Source of the DNA: Rubrivivax sp. | Lineage (GTDB): Bacteria; Pseudomonadota; Gammaproteobacteria; Burkholderiales; Burkholderiaceae_C | Assembly: GCA_027485165.1 (NCBI GenBank) | Contig: JAIXRN010000002.1 | Location: 1 to 38,670, forward strand | DNA: 38,670 nt | Direction of reading: 5' to 3' | In this document: piece after piece, positions 24,787 to 33,091 of the stretch | Numbering within the stretch: the first letter of the stretch is position 1 | Layout of the letters: each line of letters starts with the position of its first letter | The notes under the pieces: generated by a model | The model's input: the letters and a program-made list of their open reading frames with translations, nothing else | Databases searched by the model: none | Told to the model about the DNA's origin: nothing | Translations under genes and position numbers: made by a program

Positions 24787-26211
24787 ATGCACATTCACAT
24801 CCTGGGCATTTGCGGCACCTTCATGGGCGGCCTGGCCGCCCTGGCGCGCGAAGCCGGCCACCGCGTCACCGGTTGTGACGCCGGCGTCTACCCGCCCATG
24901 AGCGACCAGCTGCGCGCCCTGGGCATCGACCTGATCGAAGGCTTCGGCGCCGACCAGCTGGCCCTGCAGCCCGACATGTTCGTCATCGGCAACGTGGTGA
25001 CGCGCGGCAACCCGCTGATGGAAGCCCTGCTGGACGCCGGCAGCCCCTACACCAGCGGCCCGCAGTGGCTGGCCGAGCAGGTGCTGCACCACCCAGCACG
25101 GCCGCGCCATGTGCTGGCGGTGGCGGGCACGCATGGCAAGACCACGACCACGTCGATGCTGGCGTGGATTCTGGAATGCGCAGGCCTGAAGCCCGGCTTC
25201 CTGGTGGGTGGCGTGCCGCAGAACTTTGGTGTCTCGGCGCGGCTGGGGTCGAGTGAAGCGGCCCCTGCCGGCCGCGTGGGCCAACCCTTCGTCATCGAAG
25301 CCGACGAATACGACACCGCGCTGTTCGACAAGCGCAGCAAGTTCGTGCACTACCGGCCGCGCACGGCTGTGCTGAACAACCTGGAACACGACCACGCCGA
25401 CATCTTCCCCGACCTGGCCGCCATCGAAACCCAGTTCCACCACCTGGTGCGCACGGTGCCCGCCAGCGGCCGGCTGGTGGTGAACGCCCGCGATGACGCG
25501 CTCAAGCGCGTGCTGCAGCGCGGCTGCTGGACCGAGGTGCAACGCTTCGGCACCAAGCGCGAAGAACCCGGCGGCCTGTGCGCCCGCGGTGAGGCGCATG
25601 CCTTCGACGTGCTGCGCGGCAGCCTGAAACTGGGCCGCGTGGAATGGGCCCTGCTGGGCGAGCACAACCAGATGAACGCGCTGGCCGCCATCGGCGCAGC
25701 CGAACACGTGGGCGTGGCGCCCGACGTGGCAGCGCGCGCGCTGGCCAGTTTCGAAAACGTGCGCAGACGCATGGAACTGCGCGGCACTGCCGGCGGCGTG
25801 GCCGTCTTCGACGACTTCGCCCACCACCCCACGGCCATGCGCACCACCATCGGCGGCCTGCGCCAGAAGCTGGCACGCACGGCCGGCACCGGGCTGGCCC
25901 CGCGCATCCTGGCGGTGTTCGAACCGCGCAGCAACACCATGAAGCTGGGCAGCATGAAAGCCCAGCTGCCCTGGGCACTGGAAGAAGCCGACCAGAGCTT
26001 CTGCCTGCAGGGCGACTACGGCTGGAGCGCCCGCGAGGCCATGGCCCCGCTGGGCCACAAGGCCCAGGTGCACGACACCGTCGACGCCCTGGTGGCCGCT
26101 GTGGCCCGCACCGCCCGCCCCGGCGACCAGGTGCTGTGCATGAGCAATGGCGGCTTTGGCGGCGTGCACGCCAAGCTCTTGGTCGCCCTAGGCCAGCAAG
26201 CCGTGCCTTAA
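24787..26211 (+). CDS. mpl: UDP-N-acetylmuramate:L-Ala-gamma-D-Glu-meso-DAP ligase (peptidoglycan recycling)
   Basis: 474-residue Mur-ligase family enzyme. It joins recycled tripeptide (L-Ala-D-Glu-DAP) directly to UDP-MurNAc, bypassing MurC, MurD and MurE. The N-terminal Rossmann-like start HIHILGICGTFMGGLAALA is typical of Mpl. The ATP loop GTHGKTTTTS has Lys118. Next come FVIEADEYDTALFDKRSKF and NNLEHDHADIF, both diagnostic of Mpl over MurC, and the C-terminal ADDFAHHPTA-like block (VFDDFAHHPTAMR). Cytoplasmic, normal length. Plus strand, alone between divergent DUF6644 and a convergent protease gene. Confidence 0.95.
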   Translation: MHIHILGICGTFMGGLAALAREAGHRVTGCDAGVYPPMSDQLRALGIDLIEGFGADQLALQPDMFVIGNVVTRGNPLMEALLDAGSPYTSGPQWLAEQVLHHPARPRHVLAVAGTHGKTTTTSMLAWILECAGLKPGFLVGGVPQNFGVSARLGSSEAAPAGRVGQPFVIEADEYDTALFDKRSKFVHYRPRTAVLNNLEHDHADIFPDLAAIETQFHHLVRTVPASGRLVVNARDDALKRVLQRGCWTEVQRFGTKREEPGGLCARGEAHAFDVLRGSLKLGRVEWALLGEHNQMNALAAIGAAEHVGVAPDVAARALASFENVRRRMELRGTAGGVAVFDDFAHHPTAMRTTIGGLRQKLARTAGTGLAPRILAVFEPRSNTMKLGSMKAQLPWALEEADQSFCLQGDYGWSAREAMAPLGHKAQVHDTVDALVAAVARTARPGDQVLCMSNGGFGGVHAKLLVALGQQAVP

Positions 26212-26311
26212 GCCAAGAGACCGCCGCAGAACTGGCAGTGCCGAGCCGCGGGCAATCGGTGTCTGGCCCGCAGGTCGTGCCTTGAACCAAGTACCCCGCC
26301 GCGGAACCGGC
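26202..26311. repeat. Pair of imperfect direct repeats at the mpl 3' end
   Basis: Bases 26202-26236 (the last codons and stop of mpl plus 25 bases) resemble 26276-26311 with about 28 of 36 positions matching. The 39 bases between show nothing else. The second copy abuts dispersed repeat family B. It may be an old local duplication. Confidence 0.5.
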
Positions 26312-26373
26312 TTGGCCGGTCCGCTGGCGGGCGGCCCCCTTGGGGGGTAGCGAGCGCTAGCGAGCTTGGGGGC
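26294..26373 (-). repeat. Dispersed repeat family B, copy 1
   Basis: Its reverse complement matches 36985-37064 at about 73 of 80 bases. It contains GGCCCCCTTGGGGGGT, which can form a G/C hairpin. It sits between the converging mpl and protease genes and could serve as a bidirectional terminator. Repeats of the form CCCCCAAGCTCGCT..CGCTACCCCCC are familiar from Comamonadaceae-type genomes. Confidence 0.85.
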
Positions 26374-26399
26374 TCACTGTCGCGCGTGGGGGCCTTCGT

Positions 26400-29210
26400 T
26401 CACCCGCGCTGCAAGGTCGCCTTCAGCGCCTCGGTCACCAGCGCCAGCGCGTCCTGCAGGTGCGCCCGGTTTTCCACCGACAAGCCCGGCTTGCCCGCCG
26501 CCGCACGCAGCTGAGTCTGCAGTTCCACCGCCTGCAGCCGCGCCAGGCTCACGGCGTCGGCCGGCAGCTGCGGGTTCGGCCGTGTCAGGATGCCCTGCAG
26601 GCGCTTCAGGTGTTCGCGCTGCAGGCTGCGGCGCATCGGGTCGATGTCCTTGCCGGTCTTCAGTTCAGACCAGATCGCGCCCTGCACCGTGGTGTAGACC
26701 TCGTTGAGCGAAATCGCGCCGCGCTGTTCGGCCGCGGGCAGGTACAGCGGCAGTTCCAGCAGCCGGCGCGCCGTGCCCGGGGCCAGCAGGCTGTCCAGGG
26801 TCTGGGTCTGCAGGGCTAGCACGGTCTGCGGAATCGACACCAGGGTGCGCTGGAATTCCACATAGTCCGGCGTCAGGCTGGCCAGGAATTCGGGCTTGAA
26901 GCGGAAGCTGTCGGTGGCGAAGATTTCCTCGTTCAGGAACTTCAGCGCCTGGCGCTGGCGCGCCGGTTCCACAGGCTTGAAGCCCGTCTTGCCTGTGCCC
27001 TGGATGTCGCGCTCGGTGTACATGCCGCCCACGTACTTGGCAGCCATCGGTGGCACGCGGCTCATCTGGTTCAGGCCGGCCAGCAAGCTGCGGCGCAGGC
27101 GCAGCGCGTCGTCGCCAGGCTTCACGCCACGTTCCTGCACGCGCTGCCAGAGTTCCTTGCTCAGCGCCACGCGGCGCTGGGCATAGGCCAGCGGGTCTTC
27201 GCCCAGGTCGAACTGGTTGATGCGTGGATCCAGCCCGGTGAAGTTGTCGCCGTCGTCGGCAAAGGCCAGGCCGGGGTCGGTGCGGCTGCGTTCGACGATC
27301 GCCTTCAGTTCCTCGGCCTCCTTGGCTGGGGTGACGGGCTTGTAAGCGTATTCGATGGCCCAGTAGTCGTAGGTGCCCAGGCCCGTCATGTTGGGTTCGC
27401 TCTTGGGTTCGCTGGCCAGCGACAGGTTGAAGGGGTTGTAGTCCATCACCGACCCGCTGATCCCGCGCGCGGCCGCCAGGTTCTTGTCGCGCAGCTGGGT
27501 CGCCGACACCGTGGTGCTGGCGCGGAAGTTGTGCCGCATGCCCAGGGTGTGGCCGACTTCGTGGGTGATGACGTCCTTCACATAGTCCTGCGCCAGCTTT
27601 TCGGCCTCGGGGCTGTCCGGGTCCATTTCGCCGCGGGCTTCCAGCAGGTCGAGCGCGAAGTCCAGTTCCTGCGCACCTTCGGCCGCAAAGTTGCAGAAAG
27701 CGTTGGCGCCGCCCTTGGCGCTGGCGTTGGCGTCCCACAGGCTGTCCAGCGACTGGCGCCAGGCCGGCTGGCCGGCGAAGCCCGCGCTGAACGCGTCTTC
27801 GCGCGCCTGGCGTCGTGCGCCGCGGCCGAAGACGTCAGCCATGCGGATGTCGGCGTCCAGAATTTCGCCCGTACGCGGGTCGCTGTGGCTGGGGCCCTGG
27901 GCGAAGCCGACGTCGGCGCCCAGGAACCAGCGGATCGACGCATGCCCGGCGTCCATGTTGTCGAAGTCGGCGTCGTCGGCCTGCTGCCTGGCCACGATGG
28001 CGTTCTTGAAGCCGATGCGTTCAAACGCCTTGTTCCATTCCAGGATACCGGCCGTCACGGCGGCGCGGTAGCGCTGCGGAATGTTGCGGTCCAGCCAGAA
28101 GGTGATGGGCTTGACGGGTTCGCTCAAGGCCGCTGCCGGGTCTTTCTTTTCCAGCCGCCAGCGGGTGATCACGTCCACCCGGTTGTTGGGCTTCAGGTCG
28201 TCGGACAGGTCGGCATAGCTGTCGGTGAAAAAGCCCACGCGCGGGTCAGCCAGGCGCGTGGCCATCGGCTGGGCGGGCAGTTCGCGGAAGTTGTAGACGT
28301 AGGTGACGAACAGGCTGCGCGCGTCGGGCGTGGTGCGCGGCGGCGGGGGCAGCAGCGGTGCCGGTGCGCCCGGCGGCAGCAGCGGCGGCGCGGGAATGCG
28401 GGCCACGGCGTAGTGAATCTTGGCCTTCAGCGTTGTCAACCCGGCTTCGGCGCGCGTGCTTTCGAACGACGAATTGGCGCGGTCGGGCGCAAACGGCAGG
28501 CGGAAGGCGCCTTCCAGCTGGGTGCTGGTGCCGGCGATGTCGGCCAGCAGGAAGCTGGCGTCGATCAGCACCGACTTGCGTTCGGGATGCGGGGCGCTAC
28601 CCACGGCGGCAGCAGCGATCAGGCTGTCGCTGAAGCCTTCGGCCACGGCACGGGCCGAAGCCGGGTCGCGGTCGCCACGGAAACCCATCTGCCGGGCCAG
28701 CACCTGCACCTGGGTGCCCACACGGCGGAATTCCACCATCCAGTCGCGCGCCATGGCGCTGGCGTACAGGCCGCGTTCACCCACCGACTGGGCGATGTTG
28801 ACGGTGAACAGCAGCGGCTTGTTCAGGCGTTCGGGGGCGATCTCGAGCCAGACCTTTTCGTCCTTGCGCCAGACGGGCACGAAGCCGTCTTGCCGCGTGG
28901 CGTCCTTGATGATCTCGGCGAAGGGGTGCGGGGCGGCGGGGTCGGGCCGGGCTGCCGGGCCGGCGCCCGGCGTGGTGCCGGCTGCCGGCGTGGCGCCGGC
29001 CGACGCGCCTGCGGGCGCGGCCGGCGCCGGGGCGGGCGCGGCCGCAGGGGCGGTGGAGGCAGCCCTGGGGGCGGCTTGGGGCACGGAGGCGGTGGGCTGG
29101 CCTGTGGTGGCGCAGCCGCTCAGGACCAACAGGGCTACAGCAGCAGCGACAGCCGCCGGGCGGCCAGGGAAGCCTTGCAGGCGTGGGAAGCTTTGGATGG
29201 GGTGGTTCAC
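26400..29210 (-). CDS. Zinc-dependent metalloprotease lipoprotein (DUF5117/DUF5118/DUF4953 type)
   Basis: 936-residue predicted cell-envelope protease. The signal segment AVALLVLSGC gives a lipobox. Next comes a Pro/Ala-rich linker, then DUF5118/DUF5117-like regions (FAEIIKDATRQDGFVPVWRK and following beta-rich part), then a metzincin-type centre HEVGHTLGMRH (His550, Glu551, His554, His560) with a Met-turn VMDYNPF downstream, and a long C-terminal DUF4953-like region. This order is normal for the family. Start chosen at GTG (VNHPIQSF); no ribosome site is obvious, and an ATG far upstream would overlap the divergent esterase gene. Function in protein or peptide degradation in the periplasm is inferred; the natural substrate is unknown. 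It diverges from the YqiA-like gene. Confidence 0.88.
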   Translation of the reverse strand: MNHPIQSFPRLQGFPGRPAAVAAAVALLVLSGCATTGQPTASVPQAAPRAASTAPAAAPAPAPAAPAGASAGATPAAGTTPGAGPAARPDPAAPHPFAEIIKDATRQDGFVPVWRKDEKVWLEIAPERLNKPLLFTVNIAQSVGERGLYASAMARDWMVEFRRVGTQVQVLARQMGFRGDRDPASARAVAEGFSDSLIAAAAVGSAPHPERKSVLIDASFLLADIAGTSTQLEGAFRLPFAPDRANSSFESTRAEAGLTTLKAKIHYAVARIPAPPLLPPGAPAPLLPPPPRTTPDARSLFVTYVYNFRELPAQPMATRLADPRVGFFTDSYADLSDDLKPNNRVDVITRWRLEKKDPAAALSEPVKPITFWLDRNIPQRYRAAVTAGILEWNKAFERIGFKNAIVARQQADDADFDNMDAGHASIRWFLGADVGFAQGPSHSDPRTGEILDADIRMADVFGRGARRQAREDAFSAGFAGQPAWRQSLDSLWDANASAKGGANAFCNFAAEGAQELDFALDLLEARGEMDPDSPEAEKLAQDYVKDVITHEVGHTLGMRHNFRASTTVSATQLRDKNLAAARGISGSVMDYNPFNLSLASEPKSEPNMTGLGTYDYWAIEYAYKPVTPAKEAEELKAIVERSRTDPGLAFADDGDNFTGLDPRINQFDLGEDPLAYAQRRVALSKELWQRVQERGVKPGDDALRLRRSLLAGLNQMSRVPPMAAKYVGGMYTERDIQGTGKTGFKPVEPARQRQALKFLNEEIFATDSFRFKPEFLASLTPDYVEFQRTLVSIPQTVLALQTQTLDSLLAPGTARRLLELPLYLPAAEQRGAISLNEVYTTVQGAIWSELKTGKDIDPMRRSLQREHLKRLQGILTRPNPQLPADAVSLARLQAVELQTQLRAAAGKPGLSVENRAHLQDALALVTEALKATLQRG

Positions 29211-29382
29211 AAGTCGAGCCAGTGGTGAGGTGGAAAGAAGGTCCAATGGGCCTGCAAGCCCCAGGGGCGGCCGGCAAAGCGGTGGATTCTGCGCGCCCTG
29301 CCGGCGGCTTGCAGGCGGGTTGCCCCGCAGCCCGGCGGCCGATGCGACGAAGCGGGCAGCCGGGCGGACGAAAGCCCCGCTC

Positions 29383-29420
29383 GCGCCGATAGACTGCATC
29401 GGTTCACCTGTTATCGGCGC
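29383..29420. promoter_or_regulatory. 9-bp inverted repeat over the promoter region of the YqiA-like gene
   Basis: GCGCCGATA (29383-29391) and TATCGGCGC (29412-29420) form a perfect inverted repeat with a 20-base spacer, ending 7 bases before the ATG. TAGACT (29390-29395) inside it could be a -10 box. It may be an operator or an mRNA hairpin masking the start. The rest of the 217-base divergent gap (29211-29427) shows no other clear signal. Confidence 0.5.
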
Positions 29421-29427
29421 AAGCCCG

Positions 29428-30015
29428 ATGCCTGCCCCCACGCACCTGCTCTACCTGCACGGCTTTCGCTCGTCGCCGGCTTCCTTCAAGGCGCGGTGCC
29501 TGCTGGGCTGGCTGGCGCAGCACCGGCCGGCGGTGCAGGCCTGGTGCCCGCAACTGCCGCCTTCGCCGCGTGCGGCGCTGGCCCAGGTGCTGGCTGGCAC
29601 GGCCGCCTGGCCGGCTGATCGGTCGGTGGTGGTGGGCAGTTCGCTAGGCGGCTTCTACGCCACCGTCGTGGCCGAAGCCCGCGGCTGGCCGGCCCTGCTG
29701 CTGAACCCGGCCGTAGACCCGGCGCGCGACCTGGCGGCGTACATCGGCGAACAGACGGGCTTTCACGACCCGGCAGAACGCTTCTTCTTCCGCCCGGAAT
29801 TCGTGGCCGAACTGCAGGCGATGACGCCAGCGGCGATCACCCGGCCCGAACGCTACAGCGCCCTCATCACCCAGGGCGACGAAGTGCTGGACTGGCGCGA
29901 GATGGCCGCCTGCTACGCTGGCGGCCACCTGCGGGTACTGCCGGGCGGCGACCATGCGATATCTGACTTCGACGCCCACCTGCCCTTCGTCGCTGAACGG
30001 CTGGGCCTGGGGTGA
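29428..30015 (+). CDS. YqiA/YcfP-family alpha/beta-fold esterase
   Basis: 195-residue cytoplasmic hydrolase. The opening LLYLHGFRSSPASFKA, nucleophile elbow GSSLGGFYA (Ser72), LLNPAVDP and the late GGDHAISDF with His176 match the YqiA family of small esterases. No signal peptide. E. coli YqiA hydrolyses short acyl or palmitoyl-CoA-type esters in vitro as far as I recall; the biological role is unclear. It precedes the exonuclease gene by 19 bases and is probably cotranscribed. Confidence 0.88.
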   Translation: MPAPTHLLYLHGFRSSPASFKARCLLGWLAQHRPAVQAWCPQLPPSPRAALAQVLAGTAAWPADRSVVVGSSLGGFYATVVAEARGWPALLLNPAVDPARDLAAYIGEQTGFHDPAERFFFRPEFVAELQAMTPAAITRPERYSALITQGDEVLDWREMAACYAGGHLRVLPGGDHAISDFDAHLPFVAERLGLG

Positions 30016-30034
30016 GCAGCGACAATCCCGCCCC

Positions 30035-32203
30035 ATGCGCTATGCCCTCTATGAAGACGCCGGGAAGTTCCACGCCGGCCGTGTGATGTCCGAAGCCGAC
30101 AGCTCGATGCAGGTCGAGCTGGATTCCGGCAAGCGCGTGAAGGTCAAAGCCGCGGCCGTGATGCTGCGCTTCGACAAGCCCGCCCCGGCCGAATTGATGG
30201 CGCAAGCTCAGGCCCTGGCGCAAAGCATCGAACTCGACCTGGCCTGGGAATTCGCGCCCGAAGGCGAATTCGGTTTCGCCGAACTGGCGCGCGACTACTT
30301 CAGCGCCAGCGCCGGCCCCGACCAGCAGGCCGCCACGCTGCTGCGGCTGTTCGAAGCGCCGCACTACTTCCGCCGCCTGGGCAAGGGCAACTTCAAGAAG
30401 GCGCCCGAAGACATCGTCAAGGCGGCTTTGCTGGGCATCGAACGCAAGCGCCAGCAGGCGCTGCAGATCGAGGCCTGGGCCGCTGAACTGGCGGCAGGCC
30501 AATGCCCGGCGCCGGTGCGTGAACAGCTCTACCGCATCCTGTTCAAGCCCGACAAGAACGGCCCTGAATACAAGGCCGTGGTGGAAGCCGCCAAGCGCAG
30601 CCACCGTGCCCCGCTGGACCTGCTGAAGGCGGCCGGCGCCATCGACAGCCCTTACCAGTTCCACTGGAAGCGCTTCCTGTTCGAAACCTTCCCGCAGGGC
30701 ACGGGCTTTCCGGCGCTGTCGGCACCCACCATCAAGGACGACCTGCCGCTGGCCGCCGTGCAGGCCTTTTCGATCGACGATTCGCAGACCACCGAGATCG
30801 ACGACGCGCTGTCGGTGCAGGGCCTGGGCACCGGCACGGTGGTGTTCGGCATCCACATCGCCGCGCCGGCGCTGGCGGTGGCGCCCGACAGCCCGATCGA
30901 CAAGCTGGCGCGCGACCGGCTGTCCACTGTCTACATGCCGGGCTGGAAGATCACCATGCTGCCCGACAGCGTGGTGCAGACCTACACCCTGGTGGCCGGC
31001 CGCGACTGCCCGGCCGTGAGCCTGTATGTGACGCTGGACGAAGCCACGCTGGCCGTGCAGGCGCGCGAAACGCGCATCGAACGCGTGCCCATCGCCGCCA
31101 ACCTGCGGCACGACCAGCTGGACAGCATCGTCACCGAAGCCAGCCTCACCGGCCAGGCCGAGGCCGGCTACGACTTCGCGCCGGAACTGGCCTTCGCCTT
31201 CCGCCTGGCGCGGGCCCTGAAGGCCCAGCGCGAAGTGGTGCGCGGCAAGCCCGAGACCTTCAACCGGCCTGACTACAACTTCAAGCTCGAGCGTGCGCCG
31301 GGGCAGGAAGGCGAACCCACGGGCACCGAGCGCGTGCTGATCAGCACCCGCCAGCGCGGCGCGCCGCTGGACCTGATCGTGGCCGAGGCCATGATCCTGG
31401 CCAACAGCACCTGGGGCGGCATGCTGGCCGACCATGGCGTACCCGGCATCTACCGCAGCCAGGCCAGCATGCTGCCGGGCGTGAAGGTGAAGATGGGCAC
31501 GCGCCCGGCGCCGCACGCCGGCATGGGCGTGGCGCAGTACACCTGGGCCACGTCGCCGCTGCGGCGCTACGTGGACCTGGTGAACCAGTGGCAGATCGTG
31601 GCCTGCGTGCGCCACGGCCGCACGGCCGCGCTGGCCGCGCCTTTCAAGCCGAAAGACGCGCAGCTCTTTTCCATCATCAGCGGCTTCGACACCGCCTATG
31701 CCGCGTACAACGACTTCCAGAACGCCATCGAGCGCTGGTGGACGCTAAAGTGGCTGGACCAGAACGGGGTGGGCGAACTCGACGCTGCGGTGATGAAAGA
31801 CGGCCTGGTGCGGGCCGACACGCTGCCGCTGGTGTTCCGCGTCGGCGGCACCGAAAGCCTGCCGCGCAATGCGCACGTGCGGGCACGGGTGGCGGGCATC
31901 GACCTGCTGACGCTGGAGCTGCACGCCACCCTGCTGGCGCGGCTGGACGCCCCCGATGCAGCGGCGGCTGACGCCAGCGGCACAGCCCAGAGCGAGGAAG
32001 CCGATGAAGCCGATGAGGGCGACGACGCCGACGCTGCTGCTGCGGCCACAGGCGGCCTGAAGCTGGCCATCGGCGACGACGAACTGGCGGCAGCCGATAC
32101 CGGTGCGGGTGAAGGTGCGGATGAAGGTGCGGGCACGGCTGCCGACGCCGCCAGCCCTGCGCCTTCCGCCGCCGCGGAAACCGGTGCCTCGGGCGCGGCC
32201 TGA
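30035..32203 (+). CDS. RNase II/RNB-family exoribonuclease
   Basis: 722-residue 3'-to-5' exoribonuclease. An N-terminal small domain (YALYEDAGKFHAGRV) is followed by a helical region with LRLFEAPHYFRRLGKGNFKKAP. The RNB catalytic domain starts near residue 245 with the metal-binding aspartates in SIDDSQTTEIDDA (Asp248, Asp249, Asp256, Asp257) and ends with ATSPLRRYVDLVNQWQ near residue 515. An S1-like C-terminal part and a tail of about 90 residues rich in Ala, Asp and Glu follow. This architecture is the RNB form common in Burkholderiales; I do not assign rnb or rnr. The ATG lies 8 bases after GACAAT, so it may have its own promoter. Confidence 0.88.
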   Translation: MRYALYEDAGKFHAGRVMSEADSSMQVELDSGKRVKVKAAAVMLRFDKPAPAELMAQAQALAQSIELDLAWEFAPEGEFGFAELARDYFSASAGPDQQAATLLRLFEAPHYFRRLGKGNFKKAPEDIVKAALLGIERKRQQALQIEAWAAELAAGQCPAPVREQLYRILFKPDKNGPEYKAVVEAAKRSHRAPLDLLKAAGAIDSPYQFHWKRFLFETFPQGTGFPALSAPTIKDDLPLAAVQAFSIDDSQTTEIDDALSVQGLGTGTVVFGIHIAAPALAVAPDSPIDKLARDRLSTVYMPGWKITMLPDSVVQTYTLVAGRDCPAVSLYVTLDEATLAVQARETRIERVPIAANLRHDQLDSIVTEASLTGQAEAGYDFAPELAFAFRLARALKAQREVVRGKPETFNRPDYNFKLERAPGQEGEPTGTERVLISTRQRGAPLDLIVAEAMILANSTWGGMLADHGVPGIYRSQASMLPGVKVKMGTRPAPHAGMGVAQYTWATSPLRRYVDLVNQWQIVACVRHGRTAALAAPFKPKDAQLFSIISGFDTAYAAYNDFQNAIERWWTLKWLDQNGVGELDAAVMKDGLVRADTLPLVFRVGGTESLPRNAHVRARVAGIDLLTLELHATLLARLDAPDAAAADASGTAQSEEADEADEGDDADAAAAATGGLKLAIGDDELAAADTGAGEGADEGAGTAADAASPAPSAAAETGASGAA

Positions 32204-32236
32204 CACGGCGCGGCGGGCCAGCAGACCGTGGCTGCC

Positions 32237-33091
32237 ATGACCGGGCTGCGCCTGAACACCTTGCACCTGGCCCTGCTGGTGTCGGTGGTGGTGCATGGCG
32301 CGCTGGGCGTGGTGCGCTTCGTCAACCCCGGCGCCTTTGACCGCATGTTCCGCGACGAACCGCTGGAAGTGGTGCTGGTGAACGCCCGGTCCAGCCAGGC
32401 GCCCGACGCTGCCCAGGCCATCGCCCAGGCCAACCTGCAGGGCGGGGGCAATGCCGCCGAAGGCCGCGCCACGTCGCCGCTGCCGCCCGACGCTGCGCTG
32501 CAGATGGGCGATTCAGCCGAAGACGCCCGCCGGCGCGTGGAACAGCTGCAGCAGGAACAGCAGGCGCTGCTGACGCAGATCCGGCGCGAAGTGGCGGCCC
32601 TGCCCCTGCCCGACCCCAGCCGCGAAGGCGGCACAGCCGAACAGCGCGAACAGGACGAACGCCGCCGCCAGCTGCTGCGCCTGCTGGCCGAAATCGAAAA
32701 GCGCGTGAACGAGGAAAACGCGCGCCCGAAGAAGCGCTACATCAGCCCGGCCACGCGCGAAGCGGTGTACGCGCTGTACTACGACGCGCTGCGCCGGCGC
32801 ATCGAAGACCGCGGCACGCGCAACTTTCCTGAAATCAAGGGCGAGAAGCTGTATGGCGAACTGACGATGAATGTGACCGTCGACGCCAACGGCCAGGTCA
32901 TCGACGCCGACATCGTGCGGCCGTCGAAGAACCGCGTGCTGGACCAGCAGGCCGTGGCCATCGTACGAGCCGCCGCGCCTTTCGGCCCCTTCAGCGCGGC
33001 GATGCGCGCCGAGGCCGACCAGATCGTCGTGACCTCGCGCTTTCGCTTCACGCGCGACGACGAACTGCAAACCACCCTGGGGGGCCGATGA
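32237..33091 (+). CDS. TonB-family energy transducer-like protein
   Basis: 284 residues. One membrane helix near the N-terminus (LALLVSVVVHGALGVV, containing the SxxxH-type SVVVH motif of TonB proteins), a Pro/Ala region, a charged coiled coil (about 88-165, QLQQEQQALLTQIRREV then EQREQDERRRQLLRLLAEIEKRVNEENA) and a C-terminal TonB-like domain (GELTMNVTVDANGQVIDADIVRPS then VAIVRAAAPFGPF). The coiled coil replaces the usual proline-rich spacer, so the reach across the periplasm may differ. No exbB or exbD nearby. ATG preferred over a GTG 9 bases earlier. Its stop overlaps the aroE start by 4 bases. Confidence 0.82.
   Translation: MTGLRLNTLHLALLVSVVVHGALGVVRFVNPGAFDRMFRDEPLEVVLVNARSSQAPDAAQAIAQANLQGGGNAAEGRATSPLPPDAALQMGDSAEDARRRVEQLQQEQQALLTQIRREVAALPLPDPSREGGTAEQREQDERRRQLLRLLAEIEKRVNEENARPKKRYISPATREAVYALYYDALRRRIEDRGTRNFPEIKGEKLYGELTMNVTVDANGQVIDADIVRPSKNRVLDQQAVAIVRAAAPFGPFSAAMRAEADQIVVTSRFRFTRDDELQTTLGGR

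Noticed and set aside
29211..29441. Longer metalloprotease beginning at 29441
   Set aside because: It would overlap the divergent esterase start and places about 75 residues before a perfectly good lipoprotein signal.
29954..30034. Longer exonuclease beginning at 29954
   Set aside because: The extra residues lie inside the esterase gene in another frame; homology begins at MRYALYED.
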